A stretch of DNA of 64,000 nucleotides from Hemileia vastatrix (GCA_030280995.1 JASXTE010000019.1:10251501-10315500); one strand, 5' to 3'; shown: positions 33,609 through 44,442, counted from the stretch's first letter. Notes: generated from the letters alone by a model not told the origin. Made by a program: numbers and translations.

Positions 33609-35590
33609 ACTACTGGAAATTTAAATTGTGAAAAAAGAATCAAAATTACTTTAATGATTTAAATTGTTATTTCAAAATAAAATATAATTTATTGAATTTT
33701 TAACAAAACAAAAAAAATGTAAAATTTTTATCAAAAATCAATTAATTTAATAAAAAATGTAATACAAATAAATGTAATTACAATTGTTTATTAAGAAATA
33801 ACAATAATTAAAATGGGACCAACCAACAAAGGTTTTATAAGTCAACCAAATTAATTTAATACCAAGAATAATATATTGGCAATATTGGGACTAAGTACTG
33901 AGAACTATTATGGTCAACCAATAAACAAAAAATATTTAATAAAATTAATTTAATAATTTATTGAAAATTAATTGTCTTCAAGGACTAAGAGTCTTACTCT
34001 ATTATGGTCAACTAGGAAAAATAAATAAAAAATAAAAAAAATAATGAACACTTACACTCAGTGAATCAGCAGTAAAGCCACAAACACTGTTATTGCAGTA
34101 AAAATATAATAATATGAGTGATAGGTGCAAAGATGAACTTACTACAGTGATTGTGAAATCACTTCAAAATAATATATGAATTAATTTAATATAAACCTAA
34201 AGATCAAACCCAAGTTCAAAAAACGGTCTTGGAAAAAATTTTCTTTTTTGATTTGGGTGGTCTGTGTGCTATGTCGTTTGTCAAAAGTATCGAATTTGTC
34301 GTTGTCATTTGGAAAGGCGCCCAATTATTGGATGGTTGTCTAGAAGAAGGTGAAAAAGAAGAGGAAACGGAGAGGAGGAAAAAGGTAATATAAAGGGAAT
34401 TGAATAAAACAATAAAGTGATATAATTATTTTAAAAGAGAGGCAACAAGTAGACTATAGGGACTTTATACAATGGTGAGGTTTAATAAATTTAAATATAA
34501 TTATTTAATAAGTAGTTATTTTCAATGCGCGGCAAACAGTTGTTATTATTATTAGACTTAAGGAAACCTTGGATTACTTATTTACTTTTTAAATTAGATT
34601 AATAATTCTAATAAAAATATAATAAACGTAATATAGTTGAGAATGAAATTGAGTTGAGTGTAAATAATGATGCAGCTACAGGGGATAATCCAAAGCCTTT
34701 TATAGGCAAAGGACCCTCTGAAGCGTCACAATATAGTAATTAAAAAAGAGTAAAAAACTGAAACAAGAAATTAAAAGAATAGAACTAAACATAGAGATTG
34801 AGAGAAAAACATGAGACAATAAACTAAACCCGTGAGTAAGTAACCAATTTTCCCACCATAAGTTCCCAAAACACTTAATTAAAATAATTAGTAACCAAGT
34901 AAGTCTGAAACATGAGAAAAGTGAGTAAAATAATACAAAAAATACATTACAGTGACATGTAAACGGTTTAATTAAAATAATAGAATTATTTTCACGCCAA
35001 AAATCCATATAATCAATTCAATCCAGTATAAAGCAATTTTAATTAATTGTTTCAACTATGTAATTAATTCAATAACTAGTTTAAATGAAGCATATAATTA
35101 ATTTAATGATATTTCTAATTTAAAGTGAGGATTTTAATACCATGTTATTAAATAAGTGTTATAATTTATTTAATAATTTTTCTGACACAATTAAGGGTCA
35201 AAAAAGTGCCCAATATTATTGTTTAATAATATATGAAAAGTTTTATTTAATATATAAATTTAATTAATTAATTTGATTACATTATAATTCAATTTTACTC
35301 ATATAATTATAATATATGTTTGCAATTAATTAATTATTAATTTATAATCAAATACATAAAAATGCGCCATAATTTGTAGAATATAAAATATATTATGCTT
35401 AATTTAAATGTATAAATAATTTATATAACAATAAAATTAATATAACACTTATATTTAATAAGATACTTATATAATTTTATTATGCAATAAAATATTAATT
35501 TACATACATAAAATGCATATTTTACGCCCTCTTTCAGGTCCAATAAATTAACATATCATTTACTGGGCTCCTGGTATAGCCTGGCTGACA
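33609..35590 (-). repeat. Duplicate of G1 leader/LTR
   Basis: AT-rich, no gene; matches 15,199-17,172 and ends GGCTGACA. Confidence 0.5.
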
Positions 35591-35625
35591 ATAGGTTTTA
35601 TACTAGAAATCTATTTAGAGTGTGT

Positions 35626-36380
35626 GGAAGGGTATCATTGTCACTTTTATGCATACTTTTTATTTTTGCCTCATCTTCATCTTTCATTTGTTCAACCATC
35701 ATCTGACCAATACACTTGATGATGGTACTGCTTTTATTCTTTACCTTCTTCTCTTTCATTTTGTAAGCTCCTTTTTTATTAATTGTAAAACTGACTGATT
35801 TGAAGGCTCATGAAAATTATGTTTAATTTTTGCCCTCATGGATCAACTTCAACTTTTTCTAGGTCTGCTGAATAGCTTCCCACACCCAAATGGACACCAT
35901 GAATTCAAAGAAGTGATGTACTTAAAAAAAACCCCCAAGTATCAAAGCATTATGTGCTCCCCTCACCCCATTGCCACATTAATTTTGTCAATTCTTTGTC
36001 CCTTGAAAAGTGCTGAAACATCACCAAATTTGCACTGGGAAGATGCATATAGTGGATTCCCTGCCATTTACACCAAACTTTCTTAAATTCCTTCATCTCA
36101 AGTTTATTTCTTTTCCAACATTCTTTCTTTGAATTTGAGATAATCAAGAAGGGACTATCTAATGGTGAAGGTATGGCCTCTCTCACCTCACTGGTTTTCA
36201 AGTGGCAAAAACGTCATTTTCCAAAGGCAATTAATATAAAATAAAATATCTTTTTTTTTAAAATTTGTTGGTGGGTAATGAGTCAGGGTGGTCTATTTGA
36301 CCAGAATACAAATTTTGATGTCATTTTAAATTTTCTTGTGAGAGCTATGTTAAGTTGAAATGTGACGATGATACCCTTCC
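35626..36380. mobile_element. Duplicate of the TIR element
   Basis: Same 19-bp inverted ends as 17,208-17,964; contains the minus-strand stretch 35,950-36,201 (one residue different). Confidence 0.55.
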
Positions 36381-36436
36381 GTCCACTGTACATATTGGTT
36401 CATCACTAAGCATAGCCTCAACTACACATAACAATT

Positions 36437-37487
36437 GTGATATGCTGTAGAGCAGGAAAAAAAAGGCTGTCAAGAGAGTGCATTTCAAATCTTTTACATT
36501 TCTCAAAACTTTTTGACAGGAGTAAATCAATGGATACCATGCCGTCATTTCCAATACGTCTGACTTCTTCACTGAATTTATCTCCCTTTTCTTTTTCCAA
36601 TTCTACACTTGTTTTTTTTTTTTTTTTGAATAGGTTTCAAGAGAGCCAAAAAAGTTTTGAAGAGTGTAAGTTTTTATTGTTGAAACACGGGCTTTTTAGG
36701 AGACTCATTTCAGCTTTGACTGTCCTTAACCCCCTTTTTTCTTTTTTTGGCTTGGTCTCATATGCTGTAGAACACACTGTGCACCAACTAAGATTTTCCT
36801 GATGGTGATATTCATGCGCAAGTTGGCGATATTGTAGGAAGTGACATAAGGACAGAAAAATATGTGTAACATATGTTCGAAAAAATATGGGTGAGAAAAA
36901 TAAGTGCAAGAAAAATATCTTTTGGCCATGGAAAATTTTGGTTTTTAATTTATCTTTCTCAAAAAATGATTTTATTTTTATTTAATGTTTTTCCTATTTT
37001 TTTACAATTTTTTTTTTTTGAAAAAAAAAAAAAAATCTCATGGTTGAAAATGATTTTTTTACACTTACTTTTCTCGCACTTATTTTTCTTGCACTTACTT
37101 TTCTTACATTTATTTTTCTGACCTTATGTCCCTCCCTAAAATATCCCCAACTCGCGTATGGATATCCCCATCGGGGAAACTTACTTGGTGCGTAGTGACA
37201 TGGAAAAAAAGGCTGTCCAGGGAGTGGCTTTCAAATCTTTTACATTTCTCAAAACTTTTTGACAGGAGTAAATCAATGGATATCATGGTTTCGTTTCCAA
37301 TACATCTGACTTCTCCATTGAATTTTTTCCCCTTTCAAGTTTCCAATTATACATTTGCCTATTTCGATAAGGTTTCAAGGGATCCGAAAAAGTTTTGAAG
37401 AATGTATGTTTTTTATTGCTGAAACTCGGGCCTTTTAAAAGACCCATTTCAGTTTTGACTGTCCTTAATCCTCTTTTTTGTTATTTG
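36437..37487. repeat. Duplicate of tandem repeats A/A'
   Basis: Matches 18,021-19,065; the A' copy is again split by the hairpin MITE, so the MITE predates the duplication. Confidence 0.75.
36775..37197. mobile_element. Duplicate of the 423-bp foldback MITE
   Basis: Same length and ends as 18,354-18,776, ACA on both sides. Confidence 0.7.
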
Positions 37488-37617
37488 ATTATATAAAATA
37501 TATAACCACGATTAATCATCAACTAAAATTTGCTATTTTATTTTTCTCATTCATAGTTAAATCTCAGTCTACCCTTCTCATTTCCCAATCCAAAGTTTGA
37601 CTTCTTAATTCAACAAA

Positions 37618-37995
37618 ATGATCGCGTTCAAGTCACATCTCTACTTTTCAAAAAGCATATTCTTTTTAATTTCTTTAATTTTGATTTATCTCAAAACTAC
37701 CGTTTCAGAGCCTAGAATATTACCATTTAATATATCATTGGGAGAGGCTTCTGAATTTACACCCTTAATTGTCAAATACCATCAGTTGTCTGAAGACCCA
37801 TGTAAAGCAAAATTTTCAGCTAAACTTAAAGACTCTCAAGAGAAGATGTGGCTTCAAATACTGACTTCTAGAAATGAATTTCTTTCTTATTTACACCTCG
37901 AAAATGAGAAGTGGGTTGAACTAGAAGTGGATCTTAACCAGGGAGATCATATGAATAATTTACATGTGAAGGAAGAATACATTCCAAAACTGTAA
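37618..37995 (+). CDS. SSP1b: small secreted protein (125 aa as first exon)
   Basis: Near-identical to SSP1a. Six base differences in 378: three changed codons (Leu to Ser in the signal region, Lys to Gln and Gly to Leu after MWL) and two silent ones. The downstream region is undisturbed: GTAAGT at 37,992, possible acceptors TGACAG and GATAG, then GCTATGAAAATGG, a stretch shared with SSP2. No exon choice gives a clear match to the SSP2 tail, so the end of this gene is unsettled. The upstream TATA-like run is at 37,492-37,505. Confidence 0.7.
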   Translation: MIAFKSHLYFSKSIFFLISLILIYLKTTVSEPRILPFNISLGEASEFTPLIVKYHQLSEDPCKAKFSAKLKDSQEKMWLQILTSRNEFLSYLHLENEKWVELEVDLNQGDHMNNLHVKEEYIPKL

Positions 37996-38793
37996 GTGAC
38001 TTTTGAATTGTGCAGTTTTTCTAAAATCTGACAGATTCCTATTTCTTTCATCAAAAGTCCGATAGCAAGCAGCTTAAGGCTATGAAAATGGTTGTTGACG
38101 TGAGGATGACCTGGACAGCGTTGATGGCCCAATAAGGTGAGATTTTTGTACCATTATTAAGATAAGAAAGAAATATCTGTCTAAATATGATTGAATTTCA
38201 ACAGTGTTATGTGTTAGATATCTTATGTTTATTGTTTTATCTCGCCTGAAATGTCTTTTGACTTCATCAATTAATTTCACAGTATAGAGCTTAAGGTATA
38301 TCAAACTCTAAAAAAAATTCAAATGGATGGAGAAATTTAAGTAGTTTAAAAAAATAGTTTCATTAAAAAATCATGTAATTAAATGATGTATGGAAGAGGG
38401 GAGAAGAAAAACTCCATTTCAAGTTGTCTTCAAGGTTAAAATTACAAAATGATGAGCTATGGAAAAGCTACTGATTAGTTTTAGTTTTAAATTTTAAATT
38501 TATTGATACTAATTTATCAGAGAATGTAGTGGCAGGGCAATAGAATGATAGGGAGGTCAAAGTAAGGAAAATAAGTAATTACTTTTCAGAAAATCTGCAA
38601 TCATTGCAGGCAGATTCGTAATTTTTACTATACCACAAGTCCTCATAGGTAGTGAGTTTCAAATGGAGAACTTTGAGATGACATATTTTGGTTTGCCTTT
38701 GACACGTATGGATGAAAAGGAAGCGTTTTTAAAATAAAATGATTGCCATTTTGTAATAATTAATTTTTGTGGAAGCCTCAAGTTAGTTTAATA

Positions 38794-38986
38794 CAGCCAT
38801 ATTCGAAACGGCTGATGCAGTTTTACTAAAAAATTCAAAACTTTTGGTCAGCTCAATTGACATTTGACAGCAAACTTAGGCTCCCTTAAGCAAAAATTTG
38901 CCAGTTTCTCTGTCAAATGTCAATCATTCTGTCTAAATGTTTTGATTCTTTTTGCAAAACTGCACCAACCGTTTCGAATTTTGCTG
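38794..38986. mobile_element. Duplicate of the TA-flanked MITE
   Basis: 193 bp, TA + CAGCCATATTCG...TTTTGCTG + TA, matching 25,841-26,033. Confidence 0.75.
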
Positions 38987-39076
38987 TATCTCATTTTTCA
39001 ACTTTTCGGTCCCTCTCTGAGTTGCAGAAATATGATGGAATTTTTGGAGAGTAATTCTCTCACGATAATCTAGAAG

Positions 39077-39287
39077 CACTAAAATAAATGTTCGTTTCGT
39101 CTTGGGGCGCAACAATGGCGCAACGATTACGCAACAGTTATGTAACAATTATTTTTGGCACTTAAAGGTCTTAGGTGGGTCTTAAGTGCAAAAAACATTT
39201 GTTTCGTAACTGTTGCGTAATTGTCGCGCCCTGTGGCGAGTTGCGCCATTTATGCGCTTCAAGACGAAACGAATATTTCTTGCAGTG
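39077..39287. mobile_element. Duplicate of the CACTA...CAGTG MITE
   Basis: 211 bp, same ends and flanks as 26,124-26,334. Confidence 0.65.
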
Positions 39288-39361
39288 TAGATGACATGAG
39301 AGAGAAAAATCCAAAAAAATCGCTGTCTTTTTGTAGTTCAGTATTTTCAAACCTCAACAAC

Positions 39362-39782
39362 GTGCCGCTCAGGCCACTCTCCATTGAAACATTACCTCTT
39401 CCGATTTAAAGCTGTCTCCTCACCCATTTGTACTCTCTGCAACCTCTGTGCCTCAGATACACCAGAACACGTACTACTCTTCTGCCCAGCGCATGTTGCT
39501 GAGCGCAAAGCCTTGTTTGACTTAGCCGATAAACACAAACTCAAATTCACTACTTCAATTTTGTTATCCCCTTCACCAATTACATTCTATGTTGCTTCCT
39601 TTCTTATTAATACTAATAGATTCCCAAACAATGTTCCCCTCTCCCAAATGATTTTCTAATTTGTTTCCCTCTAAATGCCAAATGATCCTTTCACCTTATC
39701 ACGCCTACTAAGCTTGTACTTAACATATTTGTCTGCCTCCTTCATGCCCCAAGTTGGGTGAGATTGCACGAAATATAAAAAA
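39362..39782 (+). mobile_element. Duplicate of the 5'-truncated LINE
   Basis: AACCTCAACAAC on both sides. A 91-codon frame (39,384-39,659) encodes the LINE C-terminal Cys-rich segment CTLCNLCASDTPEHVLLFC, intact here. Confidence 0.85.
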
Positions 39783-39943
39783 AACCTCAACAACATCCTT
39801 GTCATTTTATAGTCCAGTATTCTTGACTGTAACGGGTTATCTTTTTTTAGTTAAAACTTGTCTATATTGATTAATCTTGTCTCTTTTCTTGTTCATTTTT
39901 TCTCCTACCTTATTTAAAGTTATAAAAAAAGGGAAGTTTATTA

Positions 39944-40221
39944 AGTTAGTGTGCAGAGAAGAATTTTTGAATTATTCTCCAGTTGATAAGATTTCCTCTC
40001 CAAGAGGAAAAAAATCCGTTATAGTACCTGTACTGCTCAGACTCGTAGTTTCAATTACTGGAGCTAGCTTGAGTGAGCAATGTTTCAGGTCAAGCCTTTA
40101 ACCATAAATGATCTCAATACTTACAATAAAATTACGAAAAAAAGTGGAGGATTAATTATGGAAACTACTGAAATAAGAGTTTGAGGCCAATGCACTAGTA
40201 CTTATTTCTATCAGACACCAG
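39944..40221. repeat. Start of the SSP2 tandem unit
   Basis: 39,980-40,221 (GATTTCCTCTCCAAGAGG..., GAGTTTGAGGCCAATGCAC) is a diverged copy of 43,383-43,600, about 3.4 kb apart. This shows that SSP2 and SSP3 lie in ancient tandem units. No gene seen. Confidence 0.6.
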
Positions 40222-40428
40222 AAAAAAAATATGGGCACCTGATAGCAGGTGCCAATCCCTATCTTTGATTTAACTCAATTTCAACTCAGCTGTAATTCTT
40301 CTGGAAAGACTGCACACTGAACTATGAGCACACTAGCTCGCACAACATCAGATCAAATTTACTCTTAAATCAAAACTGAATACAGGGATTGGCACCTGCT
40401 AGCAGGTGGCACTTCATTTTTTGTGGTG
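40222..40428. mobile_element. Foldback MITE with palindromic ends
   Basis: Near-palindromes GGCACCTGATAGCAGGTGCC (40,234-40,253) and GGCACCTGCTAGCAGGTGGC (40,391-40,410) lie in inverted arms that continue AATCCCT. A degenerate relative is at 42,101-42,285. Confidence 0.6.
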
Positions 40429-40537
40429 AGAGTTAATGAAAAGCAAAGGATACAGCAGTGCTACTTTTTCTTTTTTTCTTTTTGATTGAATAGGATAGAT
40501 AACAGCAATCAATCTTCAGCTAAGTTTTGCCATCTGC

Positions 40538-40614
40538 TTTTCCTTTTCCATAGTTAAAACTCACTTGACCCACTTTGCCGTCCAATCCAAAGTTCGACTT
40601 ATTAATCCAATAAA
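40538..40614 (+). promoter_or_regulatory. Conserved upstream block of SSP2
   Basis: ATAGTTAAA, CCAATCCAAAGTTCGACTTA and AATAAAATG match the SSP1 upstream block in order and spacing. Conservation outside the coding part suggests shared transcription signals. Confidence 0.4.
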
Positions 40615-41172
40615 ATGGTTGTCTCCAAGTCACATCTCTACTTTTTAAAGAGAATATTCCTCTTTAATTCTTTTATTCTGATTTACTTCAAAATATTTGT
40701 TGTAGCACCTGCGATACCAGCCAAATCATATATGATTTCAATTGAAAATGAGCATGTTTATGAACGGGTGAATTTATTTTATCACTGGTGGAATGATCAT
40801 CCACGTACGGTGCGATTAACGGCTTACATTACACGCTTTGGCGAAGGGCCAATGTGGCTTCGCTTTTTTACTTTAAAAGATACTTGTATTGGCTGTTTAA
40901 TGCTGCACCATAACACCCCGCGTTGTATAGATTTAGTGATTCCCGCGGGAGAACAAATGAATAATATAAAAGTATATATATATAAAAATGGGCATGTGTA
41001 AGTGATTTTTTGATTGGGAATTTTTTTCTAATATCTAACAGATCTACATTTCGTTCATCAAAAATTTGGCTCTTGGGACAGTGATGAAGCAAATCAACAA
41101 GGACATGGTGCTGGCGAAAATCTTGTCAATCAAATCAATGGCTATGAAAATGGATATGAACAACGGCGTTGA
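40615..41172 (+). CDS. SSP2: small secreted protein with spliced Q/N/G-rich tail (157 aa predicted)
   Basis: Exon 1 (40,615-40,997) has a signal peptide (SHLYFLKRIFLFNSFILIYF) and a mature core with HPRTVRLTAYIT, MWLRFFTLKD and GEQMNNIKVYIY. An 84-bp intron (40,998-41,081, GTAAGT...GGACAG) is predicted. Exon 2 (41,082-41,172) encodes DEANQQGHGAGENLVNQING and nine more residues before TGA. SSP3 keeps the same acceptor and a similar tail (DERDQQG...), which is the reason for choosing it over the nearer CTAACAG at 41,041; that site would add only 14 codons. Without splicing the protein stops at 128 aa. Two cysteines (TCIGC) lie in the core. Location is predicted extracellular; function unknown. 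Confidence 0.65.
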
Positions 41173-41644
41173 TTAGTTTATGCTGGTAATGATCAACAAG
41201 CAGCGCAACAAGGTAATACTTTTGCACCAATATTAAGACATGAAAACGATATATGTCTAGATGTGAACAAATTTCTTTATTTTCTCTTTGGCTGAAATGA
41301 CTTTTGATTTAATTGATCGTCGTCACAGTATAGAACTTATTCTAGATTAAACTCCCAAAAACTTTTGAACGGATACAGAAAGTTATCTAGTTCATTAAAA
41401 AATAATGTAATTTTAATAATAAATTATGTAATCAAAGGAATTTCGGAAGCGCAGAAGAATAAAAAAAACTCCTGTCAAAGTGGTCTGCAGGGTTTAGCAA
41501 ATTATTGACCATCAAAATAAAGCAAAACCTGAAAAGCTTGCGGGTTTCTTGTCTCCGATCCCCCGCCAAAAACATGAGTTTAGGTCGCTTTTGGCAGGGA
41601 ATAAATGGCAAGAAATCTGAGATTTTCCGGTTTAGCTATATATA
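41173..41644. other. Spacer downstream of SSP2
   Basis: An AAGGTAATAC donor-like site near 41,210 matches the sites behind SSP1 and SSP3. Otherwise AT-rich, alignable in part with the region behind SSP1 (GATTTAATT, CACAGTATAGA...TTA). No gene seen. Confidence 0.45.
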
Positions 41645-42087
41645 TGCAGCCATATCGACAACGGTTGGTGCACTTATGCAAAAAAATCAAAACATTTAGA
41701 CAGAATGATTGAAATTTGACAGTGAAAGTGACAACTTTTTGGTGAATGGTGTTGTGTGTATAAGGAGATATGCTTAGTGATTTATGCAATATGTACATAG
41801 GTTATCCTCTGGTACAGCGGAAGCCTGTAACTCCGGTTCACTCCGGACGAAGCGCTGACGTTGCTGCCATAAATGGAAGCTAAATTTCCTGTCAAGTGTC
41901 AATTGATCAGCTCAAAGGTTTAGGAACTTTTTTTGCAAAACTGCACCAACCGTTTCCGATTGTTAGGTCTTCTCGACTACGCCGCAGCCTAGTATAGATA
42001 GTGATACCAGAAATGCAATAGTGGTTTTGGTATTCTCAACGATATACCATCATCTTACAAAGCTGCGCCAATACCGATATGGCTGTA
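41645..42087. mobile_element. MITE relative, possibly composite
   Basis: Outer ends GCAGCCATATCG (41,646) and CGATATGGCTGTA (to 42,087) are inverted. An inner inverted pair (ACAACGGTTGGTGCA at 41,657; TGCACCAACCGTTT at 41,942) suggests one MITE inside or beside another. Related to 25,841-26,033. Confidence 0.55.
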
Positions 42088-42100
42088 CATAAAATAAAAA

Positions 42101-42285
42101 ATAGTTGGCACCTTCTAAAAGGCGCCAATCCTTGAATTCATTTGTGATTCAAACCAAACTCATATTTGATACTTTTCAAACTGATTTCTCAGTGTTCAAT
42201 GTGCAGCGCTCGCAGAGGTTTTACAGGTGTACTAGAACTAAGTTAAAATAAGGATAGGAATTGGCAGCCTCTACCAAGTCCTCAC
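42101..42285. mobile_element. Degenerate copy of the palindrome-ended MITE
   Basis: GGCACCTTCTAAAAGGCGCC at 42,107-42,126 followed by AATCC, with inverted GGAATTGGCAGCC at 42,257-42,269. Older than the copy at 40,222. Confidence 0.45.
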
Positions 42286-42455
42286 ATTTTCCTTTCTGAC
42301 GCGTCTAGCTATAAAAAAAGTTACTGATAAAGTTTATTTTTATTTTTGATATTATAGATGCTATTTGAGAAGAAAATTTAGTCAATAGAACCTGTTACTA
42401 ATGGTTGAAATTGTTAGCTTGAAAGTGAAACTTGCAAATTTTGGTGCATACAGGA

Positions 42456-42747
42456 TACAGCCAGATCCGAAAACATTGAGACAAAAATGAAAATATTCGA
42501 AAATTTATTGACAGCCTGAAAGTTGAGCTGCAGCATTTTTTTGACATTTTTAATTCATTTTGTGGCAATCGCGTTAATTTCTCTGTTGTTTCGCCTCTCT
42601 TCATCATCTGAGTTGAAAGAGAAGTCAAACAGACTGGTACAAAATAAATTGAAGATGTCAAAAAGAATATTGCAGCTCGATTTTCGGGCCGTCAATAAAT
42701 TTTCGAAAACTTTCATTTTTGTCTCAATGTTTTTGGATCTGGCTGTA
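42456..42747. mobile_element. 292-bp hairpin element with ~90-bp arms
   Basis: TACAGCCAGATCCGAAAACA at the left and its near-complement (TGTTTTTGGATCTGGCTGTA) at the right, with arms continuing about 90 bp (GAGACAAAAATGAAA..., TTCGAAAATTTATTGAC). TA at both ends fits a Tc1/mariner-type MITE. Confidence 0.7.
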
Positions 42748-43786
42748 ACGTTACTGCCAAGTGACAATGTTTCTGTCAAAAGGGTTTAAGTTTTTTCGAA
42801 AAACGGCACCAACCATTTATAAGATAGCTATAAAATCCAATATCATCAAAAAGATAGTATCATAGATTGATGAAAAAATTAAAATTGGAAGGTACATACA
42901 TTAATAAGTAAGTAATGTGCTTCTTTAAATCTTCTAAACACTTGACACCGTTTAAAGTAATGAATCTTCTAACCAATGGCTTAAACCAGTACAAATCCCC
43001 GTTATGGACAGTCTCCAAGATCCAAAATTTCATATCTTGAAGATCTCTTCGAACTTCTTTGTTAGAACTACGACCAAATTAGCAACGAAATGAATAAAAA
43101 ACATACAAGAAAATAATCTCTTTGAGTAATAAACTAATTGACACACTGAGTGAAAAACTAATTTTCAACCTCCTAAAACTCTCTTGTCATTTTATTTTTC
43201 ACTATCCATGAATAATGACGAATGACTGATTATCTTTTTTGTCAAAAAAAATCCCTTATGTATTTATTTATAAAATCTGAATACTGTATTTATTCTATCT
43301 CCTCTGTTGTCGGTAGTGGCAAACAGGTGGAATCTCCAAAGTTTTTGTAGAAATTTTTTTGCGGATTTCTTTTCCGTCTATGAGATTTCCTCACAAGGGA
43401 AAAAAATCTGTTTTAGTATCCGTACCCCTAAAGAGCATGAACTCTATTGCTTGAACTAGCCCTAGTGAGCCATGTTTCACGCCTTTAATGGTGACAAATC
43501 TTAATACTTAAAGGAAAAAAACTAAAAAATAAAAATGATTAAATTTGAGATACAAAAACTTACTAAATAAGAGTTTGAGGCTAAAGTACTAACACTCTTT
43601 TTCTAACATATGAGAGCAATAGATAGGAATCTCAATGGTACCACTTTAACTTTTTTTCATAAATATAATATAAAATACCAATTAATTCACCTCTAAATTT
43701 TTATTTTGCTTTTCTTTGTCCGCTGCAACATCTCAGCACTCTCAATTCTTTTTCCAAAAAAGAGTTTGACCATTTGGAGAGATAAA
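42748..43786. other. Spacer and SSP3 upstream region
   Basis: AT-rich. 43,383-43,600 is the diverged repeat of the SSP2 unit start. The last 60 bp before 43,787 (AAAAGAGTTTGACC, GATAAAATG) resemble the SSP1/SSP2 upstream block. No other gene is supported. Confidence 0.5.
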
Positions 43787-44354
43787 ATGATTACGTTCAA
43801 GTTACAATCTTACTCTTTAGAGAGCTTATTTCTTTTTATTTCATTATTATTTATTTTTTTAAAAACATTTGTTTTGCCAACTGGGATGGGAGCTTCATGC
43901 CATATGATTCCAATCGGAGTTGTGCGGGTTTTCGACGGGGTCAATTTTCAGTACCATTTGTCGGGCGATAATCCACGTACTGTACGCGTGACAGCCTACG
44001 TAACAAGCCAGGAACATGGCTCAAAGAGACTTGAATTCTTCACTTTAAGGAATACCGCAATGAGGGGTTTAACTCTACACTATGGTGTTCCAAAGGATTT
44101 AGATTTAGTGTTTCTTGAAGGAGAAGATGAGTCATATAAAAGTGCATGTATATGATACTTGGCCTGCATAAGTGATGTTTTGTTTGAGTACTTTTTCTGA
44201 AATCTGGCTCATTTCTCCCACTTGATCCACCGAAAAAAATGGACATTGAGACAGTGATGAGCGGGATCAACAAGGACAGAGTGTCAGGCAAAATAATGGC
44301 CATCAAAACAATGGGAATAGCTACGGAAATGGTTATTTGAATGACCATGGATAG
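43787..44354 (+). pseudogene. SSP3: secreted-protein paralog, apparently broken
   Basis: The start at 43,787 is chosen by alignment with SSP1/SSP2, although the frame is open from 43,706. It has a signal peptide (LESLFLFISLLFIFLK) and a core with NPRTVRVTAYVT and FFTLRNT matching SSP2. Relative to SSP2, two bases are missing near 44,126, so the frame ends at TGA (44,153-44,155) instead of continuing. The splice donor is ATAAGT (44,168) instead of GTAAGT. The second exon (44,255-44,354) is still readable as DERDQQG...GNSYGNGYLNDHG. A LINE lies 78 bp further on. Most likely a recent pseudogene; a truncated 123-residue secreted product is still possible. Confidence 0.6.
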
Positions 44355-44442
44355 CAAAGTGATATAAGCAACGATGAATAATTGATGTATGTATGAAATG
44401 ATTGACAAACAGCGCAACAAGGTGGGAACTTTCAATTCATAT

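Larger units (their letters stand above)
30386..39943. repeat. Direct duplicate of 11,965-26,989, lacking C1 and C2
   Basis: Order and sequence are the same as in the first copy (G2 gag end, 608-bp insertion, LTR, G1 N-terminus and leader, TIR element, A/A' repeats with MITE, SSP1, MITEs, LINE fragment), with scattered substitutions and small indels. C1 and C2 are absent at their exact sites. Homology ends at the C2 insertion point. Confidence 0.95.

Noticed and set aside
42398..42789. Open frames of 74-88 codons on both strands
   Set aside because: They lie in the 292-bp hairpin, where arm symmetry produces mirrored frames; no homology or codon signal.
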